Source: Clostridium_AB sp036639235
GTDB taxonomy: Bacteria; Bacillota; Clostridia; Clostridiales; Caloramatoraceae
Assembly (NCBI RefSeq): GCF_036639235.1
Contig: NZ_JAVWJB010000003.1
Span: forward strand, 1-64,000
Direction: 5' to 3'
DNA length: 64,000 nucleotides
Program-made: the position numbers and the translations under genes
Notes under the pieces: model-generated
Told to the model about the DNA's origin: nothing
Databases searched by the model: none
Seen by the model: only the letters and a program-made list of their open reading frames with translations
Shown here: positions 25,483 through 34,289 of the stretch, piece after piece
Layout: every line of letters starts with the position of its first letter
Numbering within the stretch: position 1 is the first letter of the stretch

Positions 25483-26826
25483 TTATTTATTAAGATTTTT
25501 AACTATTTTACCGTCTTCAGCAACAACCTTACCATGTTTTAACACATATAGCTTATCTGATTGGCTTACAATAGCCTCATCTGCTGATGGTGCATCAAAT
25601 ACAATAAGATCTGCATTACATCCAACCTTAACTCCATAATCCTTCATAAGTGTGTTAGCAGCAGGGTTGTATGTTCCCATTTTAAATACCTTGTTAAGGT
25701 CAGTTCTAATTCCATATTGGTTAACCTGTGCAGTCATAAGTGCTTCTTCAAGCATGTCAGCATTACCAAATGGTCTAAATGGGTCACGTATATTATCTGA
25801 TGCAAATGATACATTAACACCAGCCTTAGTTAATTCATCAACACGAGTGATTCCTCTTCTCATAGGTTTTTTACTATCACGTCCCATAAGATATAGATTA
25901 CATGAAGTAAGTGAAGTAACATTAATCTTAGCTTCCTTAGCCTTAGCAATTACTGCTGCAGCTTCAGCATCACTTATTCCGTATGCATCAAGTGCAGTAA
26001 CATGTCCAACTGTAACTTTACCCTGCATTCCTTCACTAATTGTCTTATCAATAACATATTTTAAGCAATCAATATTAGGAGCATCTGATTCATCAACATG
26101 TAAATCTATTGGAATATTAAATTGCTTCGCATATGCAAAAATAGTATCTACATCTTTTTTATAGTCAGATGTAAGTGTTGGATATCCTGCAATAAAATCA
26201 ATTTTACCATTAGCTGCTGCTTTCTCTACATCAGCAAGTATATCAGCAGGTAGTGGTCCAATATCATTAAATGGAGTTACATTGTATATATCTATGTAAT
26301 CCTTATATTCTGCTTTAAGATCATTTATAGCACGTAGTGGTTCTGTACCCCACTTATCATTTATAAACACGTTTGTTTTAATAGCAGTAGTTCCGTTAGC
26401 AATAGCCATTTCTATTATTTGACGGCCTCTTCTTACAACATCTTCATATACTTTGTCCCTTGGAACACTAGCAACGTATTTGTTAGCAGCGGTAATAGCA
26501 GCCATTAAGTCACCAGGCTCAGCATCACCAAGCGTAAGTGCCTTATCAATATGAGTGTGTGAATCTACAAACCCAGGTGCAACTAATTTATTAGTAGCAT
26601 CAATTACCTTGTATGCCTTAGATTTAGAAATGTTTTTTTCGATAGCAACAATTTTGCCATCCTTAATAGCAACGTCAAGGTCACTACCTGTTTCGTAAAC
26701 ATTAGCATTTTGGATAATAACATCATACTTTTTTGAAGCCTTAGCATCTGTGAATATCCCGCTAACTGCAAATTGACCAATTAGTGCAAGTGCAATAGCT
26801 GCTGTAATTAATTTTTTCTTTGTCAT
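25483..26826 (-). CDS. Exported amidohydrolase (cytosine-deaminase-like)
   Basis: A 447-residue metal-dependent amidohydrolase. Metal ligands are visible as H90-T-H92 (VDSHTHIDKA), His in IDLHVDESD, His in VGHVTAL and Asp in FASDNIRDPF. HTHIDKA and SDNIRDPF are typical of the cytosine deaminase (CodA) branch. Unlike CodA, it begins with a Lys-rich start and hydrophobic helix ending TDAKA (about 1-30), a good signal peptide, so it should act outside the membrane. ATG 26826 is used; a GTG five codons earlier lies within the GGGAGGT ribosome binding site. It could instead act on another cyclic amide. Confidence 0.88.
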   Translation of the reverse strand: MTKKKLITAAIALALIGQFAVSGIFTDAKASKKYDVIIQNANVYETGSDLDVAIKDGKIVAIEKNISKSKAYKVIDATNKLVAPGFVDSHTHIDKALTLGDAEPGDLMAAITAANKYVASVPRDKVYEDVVRRGRQIIEMAIANGTTAIKTNVFINDKWGTEPLRAINDLKAEYKDYIDIYNVTPFNDIGPLPADILADVEKAAANGKIDFIAGYPTLTSDYKKDVDTIFAYAKQFNIPIDLHVDESDAPNIDCLKYVIDKTISEGMQGKVTVGHVTALDAYGISDAEAAAVIAKAKEAKINVTSLTSCNLYLMGRDSKKPMRRGITRVDELTKAGVNVSFASDNIRDPFRPFGNADMLEEALMTAQVNQYGIRTDLNKVFKMGTYNPAANTLMKDYGVKVGCNADLIVFDAPSADEAIVSQSDKLYVLKHGKVVAEDGKIVKNLNK

Positions 26827-26973
26827 CTTTTTACCTCCCACTTGTAAATATTACAAAATATTTAAATATTGTACTCATTTACATTTTAACGGAAGATGAC
26901 GAAATTTGTAAATAAATAGTTTTCCCCATAAATAGACAAAATGTGTCTTATAAATAAGGACAAAATAGAAATA

Positions 26974-27534
26974 TTATTGCTGAGAATCACTGTTTTCTTT
27001 AGTTACCTTAAGTAGGTAAACAATCTTGTCTGCTAGGAGTTTGGCAATATTAGACTCAATTGACATATTCATTGAAAGTAGACTTAAACTATCATCACTT
27101 AAATTTGTCAAAAATCCGGGTTCTTTGTCGAAAATATCCTTAGAAATATCCTCTTGGTTGCTACAAAATCTATTATAGACAGTTTCAAGATCATCCTTTT
27201 CAAGTTGTGAGTTAATAAGACTTTGAATATCACCAATTGCCATTGTAGGCTTAAGAATACATATGATTAATAGCATAGCAATGTGATTCCTTGAATATCT
27301 CTTCTTATTAGGTGATGGTATAAGTTTTTGTTTAACGTAGTTATTAACAATAGATGGTGAAATAAGCTTTGAAGCATCATCTATAACGAAAAAGGAAAGT
27401 TTCTGCTCCATATATTCAATTACTTGGTCCATATAGTAATCGATTTCAGGAAGTTCATTCCACCTTGGTAATTGATGACTTATTATTCCTTCTGCCCACA
27501 TTTTATATTCACTTAATTTATCTGTATTATTCAT
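26974..27534 (-). CDS. DUF1836 family protein
   Basis: A 186-residue protein of the DUF1836 family. The diagnostic stretch DYYMDQVIEYMEQ followed by ISPSIVNNYVKQKLIPSPNKKRYSRNHIA resembles a MerR-like helix-turn-helix and suggests DNA binding. The function is unknown in the family. ATG 27534 is chosen for its spacing to AAGGAG; GTG two codons upstream is closer than usual. Confidence 0.85.
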   Translation of the reverse strand: MNNTDKLSEYKMWAEGIISHQLPRWNELPEIDYYMDQVIEYMEQKLSFFVIDDASKLISPSIVNNYVKQKLIPSPNKKRYSRNHIAMLLIICILKPTMAIGDIQSLINSQLEKDDLETVYNRFCSNQEDISKDIFDKEPGFLTNLSDDSLSLLSMNMSIESNIAKLLADKIVYLLKVTKENSDSQQ

Positions 27535-27686
27535 AATCACTGCTCCTTTTTTTAAAAACTTATTATAGTTTTATGATAAACTATTGACGTATTAATGTCA
27601 AATATGTATACTAGTTTTAAAAACTAGATATAATAAATATAATAATTATATAAAGTGAAAATATAAACTTAATGGAGGTTTTTGAT

Positions 27687-28379
27687 ATGATAAATAGTGT
27701 TTATGTATACGGTGATTCAATTTTAAGGGGAACTATTCTAGACAGTAGCAAGAAAACTTACTATTCAATGAAGGAGAATATAGCACAAAAGTTACAGGAA
27801 AAATTCAATATATGTGTTAATAATAAGTCTAAGTTTGGAAGAACAATATTAAAGGGTGCTAGGGAGATAAAGGCTATGCTTAGAAAGAATGAGGAGTGTG
27901 ATTTAGTAGTACTTGAATATGGTGGAAATGACTGTGATCACAGATGGTGTGAGGTTTCTATTAATCCAGAAGGAGAGCATATTCCAAATACTCCAATAGA
28001 TATATTTGAGAAGGTTTATAATGAAATAATTTCAGAAATTAAGTCAAAGGGAATACAGGTTGCAGTAACATCCCTTCCTCCAATAGACTCTGAAAGATAC
28101 TTTAACTGGGTTACACAAAATGGATTAAATAAGGATAATGTATTAATGTGGCTTAAGGATAAGCAGACTATAGCACATTACCAAGAGTTATATTCATTAA
28201 CAGCTACTAAGGTAGCACTTCAAAACAATTGTATCTACATTGATATACGTTCAGAGTTTTTAAAGCAAAGGGATTATAGAGAGTTTATGTGTGAAGATGG
28301 AATACATCCAAATGAAAAGGGTCAACAGCTTATAGAGGAAACAATATCAAAATATTTAAATTCACATATTGCAATTTAA
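27687..28379 (+). CDS. SGNH/GDSL hydrolase family protein
   Basis: A 230-residue esterase/acyl-hydrolase fold protein. Block I Ser is in YGDSILRG (residues 7-14), block III is GGND and the catalytic Asp-His pair is in EDGIHPNEKG near the C-terminus. There is no signal peptide, so it is cytoplasmic. ATG 27687 follows GGAGG at 27674-27678. The substrate is unknown. The gene stands alone before the CIRCE-controlled htpG. Confidence 0.9.
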   Translation: MINSVYVYGDSILRGTILDSSKKTYYSMKENIAQKLQEKFNICVNNKSKFGRTILKGAREIKAMLRKNEECDLVVLEYGGNDCDHRWCEVSINPEGEHIPNTPIDIFEKVYNEIISEIKSKGIQVAVTSLPPIDSERYFNWVTQNGLNKDNVLMWLKDKQTIAHYQELYSLTATKVALQNNCIYIDIRSEFLKQRDYREFMCEDGIHPNEKGQQLIEETISKYLNSHIAI

Positions 28380-28389
28380 GTGAAAATAT

Positions 28390-28420
28390 TTGACATATAA
28401 TTGTGGGTATGATATATAAT
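28390..28420 (+). promoter_or_regulatory. Promoter of htpG
   Basis: TTGACA (28390-28395) and TATAAT (28415-28420) with a 19-bp spacer, a sigma-A-type promoter just upstream of the CIRCE element. Confidence 0.7.
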
Positions 28421-28432
28421 TTAATATAGTAT

Positions 28433-28459
28433 TTAGCACTCAAAAGTTAAGAGTGCTAA
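28433..28459. promoter_or_regulatory. CIRCE element (HrcA operator)
   Basis: TTAGCACTC (28433-28441), 9-bp spacer, GAGTGCTAA (28451-28459): a perfect match to the CIRCE inverted repeat bound by the heat-shock repressor HrcA. It sits just after the predicted transcription start of htpG. Confidence 0.95.
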
Positions 28460-28489
28460 CAAATGTTAAGGTTGAAGGGAGAGGTTATT

Positions 28490-30358
28490 TTGGAAACAAA
28501 GGAATTTAAGGCAGAATCTAAAAGACTATTAGACCTTATGATTAATTCAATTTATACTCACAGAGAGATTTTTTTAAGGGAACTTATATCTAATGCAAGT
28601 GATGCAATAGATAAAATCTATTATAAGGCTTTAACAGACGAATCTATAAGCTTTAATAAGGATAATTACTTTATAAAAATATCAGTAGATAAGGATAAAA
28701 GGGAAATTAGAATTAAGGATACTGGTATTGGTATGACTAGGGAGGACCTTGATGATAACTTAGGTGTTATTGCAAAGAGTGGTTCTTTTAAGTTTAAAAA
28801 GGATAATGAAATTAAGGATGGACATGATATTATTGGTCAGTTTGGAGTAGGATTTTACTCTGCATTTCTAGTTGCTGATAAGGTTACTGTTCTATCAAGA
28901 AATATAGATAGTGAAGAAGGATATAAATGGGAGTCTTTTGGTGCTGAAGGATATACAATAGAACCATGTAGTAAGGAAGAAGTAGGTACAGAAATTATTC
29001 TTAAGGTTAAGGAGAGTAGTGAAGATGAGGACTATGAAAAGTTCTTAGATGAATATACTTTAAGAGGAATAATTAAAAAGTACTCAGACTTTATTAGATA
29101 CCCAATTAAGATGGATATAACTTCATCAAAACCAAAGGCTGATGCTGAGGGAGAATATGAGGATGTTGTAGAGGAAACTGTTGTTAATAGTATGGTTCCT
29201 ATTTGGAGAAAAAACAAAAAAGAGCTAAAGGATGAGGAGTATAATAACTTCTACATGGAGAAGCGTTTTGGATTTGATGTACCAGTTAAACATATTCATT
29301 TAAGTGTTGACGGTGCAGTAAGATATAATGCACTACTATATATTCCAGAAACTACACCATTTGATTTTTACACTAAGGAATATGAAAAGGGACTAGAACT
29401 ATACTCAAGCTCTGTTATGATAATGGAAAAATGTAAGGATCTTATTCCGGATTATTTTAGCTTTGTTAAAGGAGTTGTTGATTCAGAGGATCTTTCACTT
29501 AATATATCACGTGAAATTCTTCAACACGATAGACAGCTTAAACTTATAGCTAAAAATATTAAGACTAAGATTAAGTCAGAACTTCTTAGCCTTATGAAAA
29601 ACGAAAGAGAAAAATACGAAAGATTCTATAACTCATTTGGAAGACATCTTAAGTATGGAATTTATAGTGAATATGGTAGCAATAAGGATGTTTTAGAGGA
29701 TTTAATTATGTTCTACTCATCTAAGGAGAAGAAGCTTACTTCACTTTCAGAATATGTTGAGAGAATGGGTGAGGAGCAAAAGTATATTTACTATGCTACA
29801 GGTGAATCTATAGAGAGAATAGAAAAACTTCCTCAAATGGAACTTATTCTTGATAAGGGATATGAGGTTCTATACTTTACAGACGATGTCGACGAATTTG
29901 CTATTAAAATGATGATGAGTTATAAGGATAAGGAATTTAAATCAATTTCAAGTAATGACTTAGATATTAAGGGTAGTGAAGAGATAGATAACAAGGAAGA
30001 CAATAAGGAGCTATTTGAGGCTATGAAGGAGATACTTGGAAAAAAGGTTTCAAGTGTTAGAGCGTCAACTAGACTTAAGTCACACCCTGTATGCTTTGCA
30101 AGTGAAGGCGAGCTTTCAATAGAAATGGAGAAGGTTTTAAATGCTATGCCTGATGGGCAAGATGTTAAGGCTCAAAAGGTACTAGAAATTAATACTTCAC
30201 ATGAGGTGTTTAATTCACTAAAGAGTGCTTTTGAAAACGATAAGGATAAGCTTTCTTTATACACTAACCTATTATATAGCCAAGGGTTATTAATAGAAGG
30301 GTTACCTATCGATGATCCATTAGAGCTTACAAATAATATTTGTAAAATAATGGATTAA
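28490..30358 (+). CDS. htpG: Chaperone HtpG (Hsp90)
   Basis: A 622-residue ATP-dependent chaperone. The GHKL ATPase domain has ELISNASDAIDK, DTGIGM and GQFGVGFYSAF. The middle domain is intact, including the NISREILQ segment, and the dimerisation domain closes the protein. The start is TTG 28490, supported by GGGAGAGG at 28478-28484 and by the conserved METKEFKAES N-terminus; an ATG nine codons upstream lies before that site. CIRCE upstream indicates heat-shock control by HrcA. A strong terminator follows at 30406. Confidence 0.97.
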   Translation: METKEFKAESKRLLDLMINSIYTHREIFLRELISNASDAIDKIYYKALTDESISFNKDNYFIKISVDKDKREIRIKDTGIGMTREDLDDNLGVIAKSGSFKFKKDNEIKDGHDIIGQFGVGFYSAFLVADKVTVLSRNIDSEEGYKWESFGAEGYTIEPCSKEEVGTEIILKVKESSEDEDYEKFLDEYTLRGIIKKYSDFIRYPIKMDITSSKPKADAEGEYEDVVEETVVNSMVPIWRKNKKELKDEEYNNFYMEKRFGFDVPVKHIHLSVDGAVRYNALLYIPETTPFDFYTKEYEKGLELYSSSVMIMEKCKDLIPDYFSFVKGVVDSEDLSLNISREILQHDRQLKLIAKNIKTKIKSELLSLMKNEREKYERFYNSFGRHLKYGIYSEYGSNKDVLEDLIMFYSSKEKKLTSLSEYVERMGEEQKYIYYATGESIERIEKLPQMELILDKGYEVLYFTDDVDEFAIKMMMSYKDKEFKSISSNDLDIKGSEEIDNKEDNKELFEAMKEILGKKVSSVRASTRLKSHPVCFASEGELSIEMEKVLNAMPDGQDVKAQKVLEINTSHEVFNSLKSAFENDKDKLSLYTNLLYSQGLLIEGLPIDDPLELTNNICKIMD

Positions 30359-30405
30359 GAGAAATTTAATATGGTTTAAAGTAATATTATTAAACATAGA
30401 TTTTT

Positions 30406-30440
30406 AAAGAGTCGAAGTATTATCTTCGACTCTTTTTTAG
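30406..30440 (+). terminator. Terminator after htpG
   Basis: AAAGAGTCGAAG/CTTCGACTCTTT perfect 12-bp stem with T-run. Confidence 0.93.
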
Positions 30441-30505
30441 GTATACACTCTTTTTAAAGTATAGTTTTAGTTAATCTCCACATACTAGTGTTGGAGGTGA
30501 TTGTA

Positions 30506-30673
30506 ATGAGTCCAAAAGAATTACTTTATATTGCAGATGCACTTGGTCATGAAGAATTTATGAAGTGTAAGACAAGTGAAGGGAATTTACAAGATGCAAG
30601 TTTACAGAACTTAGTTACACAAATTAACGCTAAACATCAAGAGATTTTCTCTAAGTTTATGCAATTATTATAA
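30506..30673 (+). CDS. Small CotF-like spore coat protein
   Basis: A 55-residue helical protein (MSPKELLYIADALGHEEF...), of the kind found paired with CotF-domain proteins in Clostridia. ATG 30506 is preceded by GGAGGTG. The next gene follows 14 bp after the stop, so the two form an operon and probably a two-part coat component. Assignment is by resemblance and pairing. Confidence 0.7.
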   Translation: MSPKELLYIADALGHEEFMKCKTSEGNLQDASLQNLVTQINAKHQEIFSKFMQLL

Positions 30674-30687
30674 GGAGGTATATAGGT

Positions 30688-30933
30688 ATGGATGATAAGA
30701 AGATAATGGAAAATCTGCTACTTCTAACTAAGGGAGCTGCTGATTTATACCTTCATGGTTCAATAGAATCGGCTTCAGCTAATGTTCGTAGCGCTTTTAA
30801 TAGTGCACTTACAGATACTCTTAAGATGCAAGCAGATATATATGATGCTATGGCTGCTAAGGGATGGTATCCAACAGAACAAGTAGATGCACAGCAAATA
30901 GACAAAGTTAAGCAGAAATACGCTGGTAAATAA
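30688..30933 (+). CDS. Spore coat protein, CotF family
   Basis: An 81-residue protein with the Coat_F pattern: helices containing DLYLHGSIESAS and VRSAFNSALTDTLKMQADIYDAMAAKGWYPTE. CotF-type proteins are deposited on the spore. AAGGAGG precedes ATG 30688. The gene ends with a terminator at 30964. Confidence 0.85.
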   Translation: MDDKKIMENLLLLTKGAADLYLHGSIESASANVRSAFNSALTDTLKMQADIYDAMAAKGWYPTEQVDAQQIDKVKQKYAGK

Positions 30934-30963
30934 TTATATTTATTAGGTAGGTATCTATGCTTT

Positions 30964-31006
30964 AAGGCAGTATTATTAGATGGATATTTCTAATAATACT
31001 GTCTTT
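30964..31006 (+). terminator. Terminator after the CotF pair
   Basis: CAGTATTATTAGA and its exact complement, extended by four more pairs, with an 8-nt loop and T-run. Confidence 0.88.
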
Positions 31007-31083
31007 TATTTTATGCCGCTTTATTATATTATGGTTTATGGTATATAATAAGGATAAGAAATAAAAAGAAGAAGGTATTGAAA

Positions 31084-31914
31084 ATGATAAAACTTGGAGA
31101 AATACAAACTTTAAAAGTAATTAGAGAAGCTGATTTTGGGGTTTTCCTTGGATGTGAAGACGAGGATGAAGTTGTACTACTTCCTAAGAAACAAGTTCCA
31201 AGAGGAACTAATATAGGTGATGATATAGAGGTTTTTGTTTACAAAGACTCAGAGGATAGAGATATTGCAACAACTAGAACTCCAAAGATAGTTATTGGGG
31301 ATCTTGCTGTACTTAAGGTAGTTGACTACACTAAAATTGGAGCGTTTTTAGATTGGGGTCTTGAGAAGGACTTATTCCTACCGTTTAAGCAGCAGGTAGA
31401 TAGTATTGCTGTTGGAAATAGCTATTTAGTTGGGCTATATGTTGATAAGCAGGGTAGACTTTGTGCTACTATGAAGGTATATGACCTTTTAAGCTGTGAA
31501 TCACCATATAAGGATAATGATATGGTTAAGGGAACCGTAATTAAGCTATCTACAATAGGTGCATTTGTGGCAGTAGATAATAAATACCAAGGACTTATTC
31601 TTAATAAGGAATTATTCGGTACTCCTAAGGTAGGAGACGAAGTTGAGGTTAGAATTAAGAAGGTTAGAGAAGATGGTAAGTTAGAACTTAGTCTTAGAAT
31701 GCCAACTAAGAAGCAAATCGAAGTAGATGCTAAGATTATACTTGATAAGATAGACTCTAACTTTGGAACTCTATACTTAAATGATAGTAGTGACCCTGAG
31801 GATATTAAGAGAGAATTAGCAATGAGTAAGGGTGCCTTTAAAAGAGCAGTTGGAAGACTACTTAAAGAAGGTGCAATTAAGTTCGTTGATGGTGGAATAG
31901 AAAAAGCATGGTAA
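31084..31914 (+). CDS. cvfB: S1-domain RNA-binding protein CvfB
   Basis: A 276-residue protein of the CvfB/YitL family: three S1-type OB domains (near 1-65, 70-140 and 145-212, the last with GTVIKLSTIGAFVAVDNKYQGLI) and a C-terminal winged helix (AMSKGAFKRAVGRLLKEGAIKF). Such proteins bind RNA and affect expression of virulence or stress genes in Firmicutes. ATG 31084 is chosen over TTG 31078 because of its spacing from GAAGAAGG. Confidence 0.93.
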   Translation: MIKLGEIQTLKVIREADFGVFLGCEDEDEVVLLPKKQVPRGTNIGDDIEVFVYKDSEDRDIATTRTPKIVIGDLAVLKVVDYTKIGAFLDWGLEKDLFLPFKQQVDSIAVGNSYLVGLYVDKQGRLCATMKVYDLLSCESPYKDNDMVKGTVIKLSTIGAFVAVDNKYQGLILNKELFGTPKVGDEVEVRIKKVREDGKLELSLRMPTKKQIEVDAKIILDKIDSNFGTLYLNDSSDPEDIKRELAMSKGAFKRAVGRLLKEGAIKFVDGGIEKAW

Positions 31915-31917
31915 AAC

Positions 31918-31957
31918 AAAGGATATGCCTTTGCTATAAGCAAAAGGCATATCCTTT
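31918..31957. terminator. Hairpin between cvfB and a minus-strand gene
   Basis: AAAGGATATGCC and its exact complement, with inner TTTGC/GCAAA, form a long stem ending in TTTT. It overlaps the last codons of the minus-strand gene at 31934. Confidence 0.85.
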
Positions 31958-32254
31958 TAAGTATTTTTCATCCTGATTATACACATTAGTATTAATGATT
32001 TTTGGAAGAATTCTTAGGGTAGAGGAATTAACCTCAATTCTATTAAGCTCATTATGGCTACGTACAGGGGAGAAATTGCCTAGTGTATAGGTTTTTATCT
32101 TTCCTGTTTTTTTATGATTAATTACAAGGGTATATAGTGGATCTATATTGGTTATATCATGTGAGAATATAACCTTAACTAAATATATATCATCTTCATA
32201 TTTAAGGTGGATATTCTCATTAGAGCTGTTTTTACGTTTAATATATTTTTTCAT
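31934..32254 (-). CDS. Hypothetical protein
   Basis: A 106-residue basic protein, mostly beta-strand in appearance (DDIYLVKVIFSHDITNIDPLYTLVINHKK). No known family. AGGTGAT precedes ATG 32254. The C-terminal codons (KGYAFCL) lie inside the hairpin shared with cvfB. Confidence 0.65.
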   Translation of the reverse strand: MKKYIKRKNSSNENIHLKYEDDIYLVKVIFSHDITNIDPLYTLVINHKKTGKIKTYTLGNFSPVRSHNELNRIEVNSSTLRILPKIINTNVYNQDEKYLKGYAFCL

Positions 32255-32327
32255 AATTATCACCTGTTTTTTATTTAGGATACAAAATATAATTAAATAA
32301 GTAAAGTAAATTATTAAGGAGGGTAAT

Positions 32328-32795
32328 ATGGGTAAGGTAAAAAGGAATTTAAGAAATCTTAATAGTGTAAATTTAATTGAGGAAATAGGTAAGCAGTTTA
32401 GTGTTAATACTGAATATCTTCAGATTGTTAAGGAAGAGGACAGAATTACATATAAGAATATAGAATTAAATACTATTTTAGTTAATCTTATTTCAGAGGG
32501 TGAAAGTGTTTACTTAGAGAAGCTAGTTTCACTTAAGGCATTTTTATTATCTAAGGAGCAGGGAATGGATATTAATACTTTAATAAATAATATTAATAGT
32601 GTTATGAGCATTTCATGTAAGTTAAATAGTAGTGAAGAAGGTATAGTAATTAACAGTGAACTAGAAGGTTTTTTAGGTGCAGCTGCTATAGAATTTGATG
32701 CTAAAAAGGGACTGTTAACGGATTCTAAAAGACAAGCTAGGGTTAATATAAATAATGGAGTAATAGACTTTAATTCTATAGAAGAGGCTATATAG
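32328..32795 (+). CDS. Hypothetical protein
   Basis: A 155-residue soluble protein beginning MGKVKRNLRNLNSVNLIEEIG and containing an acidic central helix. I recognise no domain. AAGGAGGG precedes ATG 32328. It is divergent from the hypothetical gene at 31934 and lies 106 bp before trpB. Confidence 0.7.
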   Translation: MGKVKRNLRNLNSVNLIEEIGKQFSVNTEYLQIVKEEDRITYKNIELNTILVNLISEGESVYLEKLVSLKAFLLSKEQGMDINTLINNINSVMSISCKLNSSEEGIVINSELEGFLGAAAIEFDAKKGLLTDSKRQARVNINNGVIDFNSIEEAI

Positions 32796-32901
32796 ATATT
32801 ATTATATAATGGTTGTGGATATATTTAGTTTTATTGATATAAAAAGGGTCAAGTGATAAAATACCAATAGAGGTAAAAACATATAAATAGGGGGAAGTAA
32901 T

Positions 32902-34119
32902 ATGGATTTTAGAACTTATTTAAGAAATTATCCAGATAAAAATGGTAGATTCGGTGAATATGGTGGGGCATATTTAAGTGAAGAATTAATACCAGCATTT
33001 GAAGAGGCAGCAAATGCATACCAAACAATATGTCATTCTTCACAGTTTATAAGTGAACTTAGAAGAATAAGAAAAGAATTTCAAGGTAGACCAACACCAG
33101 TATATCACTGTGAGCGTCTTTCGAGACAACTTGGAAATTGCCAAATATACTTAAAGAGAGAAGATCTTAATCATACAGGAGCACATAAGCTTAATCATTG
33201 TATGGGAGAGGGATTACTTGCTAAGTTTATGGGTAAAAAGAGACTTATTGCAGAAACAGGGGCGGGGCAGCATGGTGTAGCACTTGCTACAGCAGCAGCA
33301 TTTTTTGGACTTGAATGTGAAATACATATGGGTGAAGTTGATATAGCAAAACAAGCACCTAATGTTACAAGAATGAAGATTCTAGGTGCTAAGGTAGTAC
33401 CAGTATCACATGGTCTTAAGACCCTTAAGGAAGCAGTGGATTCTGCATTTATGTCATATGCACAAAATTATAAAGATTCTATATACTGTATAGGTTCAGC
33501 ACTAGGACCACACCCATTCCCTTTAATGGTTAGAGACTTCCAATCAGTAATTGGATATGAAGCTAAGGATCAATTTAAGGAGATGACAGGGTTACTACCA
33601 GATATGGTTTGTGCCTGTGTTGGTGGAGGAAGTAATGCTGCAGGTATGTTTATACCATTCCTTGATGAGGCAGTAGAAATATGTGGAGTAGAACCTTTAG
33701 GTAAAGGGTCAAATTTAGGGGACCATGCAGCTAGCATGACATATGGAAGTAAGGGTGTTATGCATGGATTCGAAAGTATTATGCTTAAGGACGATATGGG
33801 AGAACCAGCACCAGTGTATTCAATTGCAAGTGGACTTGACTACCCATCAGTTGGACCAGAGCATGCATTTTTAAGAGATATAGGTAGAATAAAATATGAT
33901 ACAGCAAGCGATGAGGAGGCAATTGATGCATTCTTTAAGCTTTCAAGATATGAGGGAATTATACCTGCTATAGAAAGCTCCCATGCACTTGCATATGCTA
34001 TGAGGGAAGCTAAAAATAGAAAGACAGGTTCTATATTAGTATGCTTAAGTGGTAGAGGTGATAAGGATATAGATTATGTAGTTGAAAACTACGGATATGG
34101 AGAAAATTATAAATTCTAA
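32902..34119 (+). CDS. trpB: Tryptophan synthase beta chain, stand-alone
   Basis: A 405-residue PLP enzyme that joins indole and serine to give tryptophan. The PLP lysine is Lys96 in HTGAHKLNH, the catalytic Glu is in AETGAGQHG, and the phosphate loop is GGGSNAAG. The usual HTGAHKIN-N motif reads HTGAHKLNHC here. No trpA or other trp gene is nearby, and no T-box or trp leader fits the 106 bp upstream. It may salvage free indole, or work with TrpA encoded elsewhere. GGGGGAAG precedes ATG 32902. Confidence 0.92.
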   Translation: MDFRTYLRNYPDKNGRFGEYGGAYLSEELIPAFEEAANAYQTICHSSQFISELRRIRKEFQGRPTPVYHCERLSRQLGNCQIYLKREDLNHTGAHKLNHCMGEGLLAKFMGKKRLIAETGAGQHGVALATAAAFFGLECEIHMGEVDIAKQAPNVTRMKILGAKVVPVSHGLKTLKEAVDSAFMSYAQNYKDSIYCIGSALGPHPFPLMVRDFQSVIGYEAKDQFKEMTGLLPDMVCACVGGGSNAAGMFIPFLDEAVEICGVEPLGKGSNLGDHAASMTYGSKGVMHGFESIMLKDDMGEPAPVYSIASGLDYPSVGPEHAFLRDIGRIKYDTASDEEAIDAFFKLSRYEGIIPAIESSHALAYAMREAKNRKTGSILVCLSGRGDKDIDYVVENYGYGENYKF

Positions 34120-34175
34120 ATATTATAATAACTACAAAAATCTCTTGGTTAGGTATTGTATATTTTAAAGAAAAG

Positions 34176-34184
34176 TGTTATAAT
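34176..34184 (+). promoter_or_regulatory. Extended -10 promoter of the zinc-ribbon gene
   Basis: TGTTATAAT matches the extended -10 consensus TGnTATAAT and predicts a start near 34191, giving a leader of about 100 nt. Confidence 0.55.
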
Positions 34185-34191
34185 AATTTAC

Positions 34192-34282
34192 GTGGATAAC
34201 CACAAAATAAAATTAAAGATTGAGTAACGAGCACTATTCCATTTTAAGGGTAGTTCATTACGGGATATCTTTATATGGAGGT
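34192..34282 (+). ncRNA. Structured 5' leader of the zinc-ribbon mRNA
   Basis: A small hairpin GTGG/CCAC (34192-34203) is followed by a long imperfect stem. Its pairs are AAAGAT (34215-34220) with ATCTTT (34267-34272), GTAA with TTAC, GA with TC, ACTA (34233-34236) with TAGT (34251-34254), and CC with GG at the top. The stem ends 4 nt before GGAGGT at 34277-34282, so folding could modulate ribosome access. A cold-shock or temperature role is only a guess. Confidence 0.5.
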
Positions 34283-34289
34283 AATTATA

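Noticed and set aside
30459..30487. Sigma-G/F-type promoter (GTATA and CATACTA) before the CotF-like pair
   Set aside because: The predicted start would fall inside the ribosome binding site of the first gene.
32796..32901. T-box or trp leader before trpB
   Set aside because: Only 106 bp are available and no T-box motif or terminator/antiterminator pair is present.
34222..34265. tRNA gene
   Set aside because: The stems do not give a cloverleaf, and no TTC-loop or anticodon arm is found. No tRNA was seen anywhere in the window.
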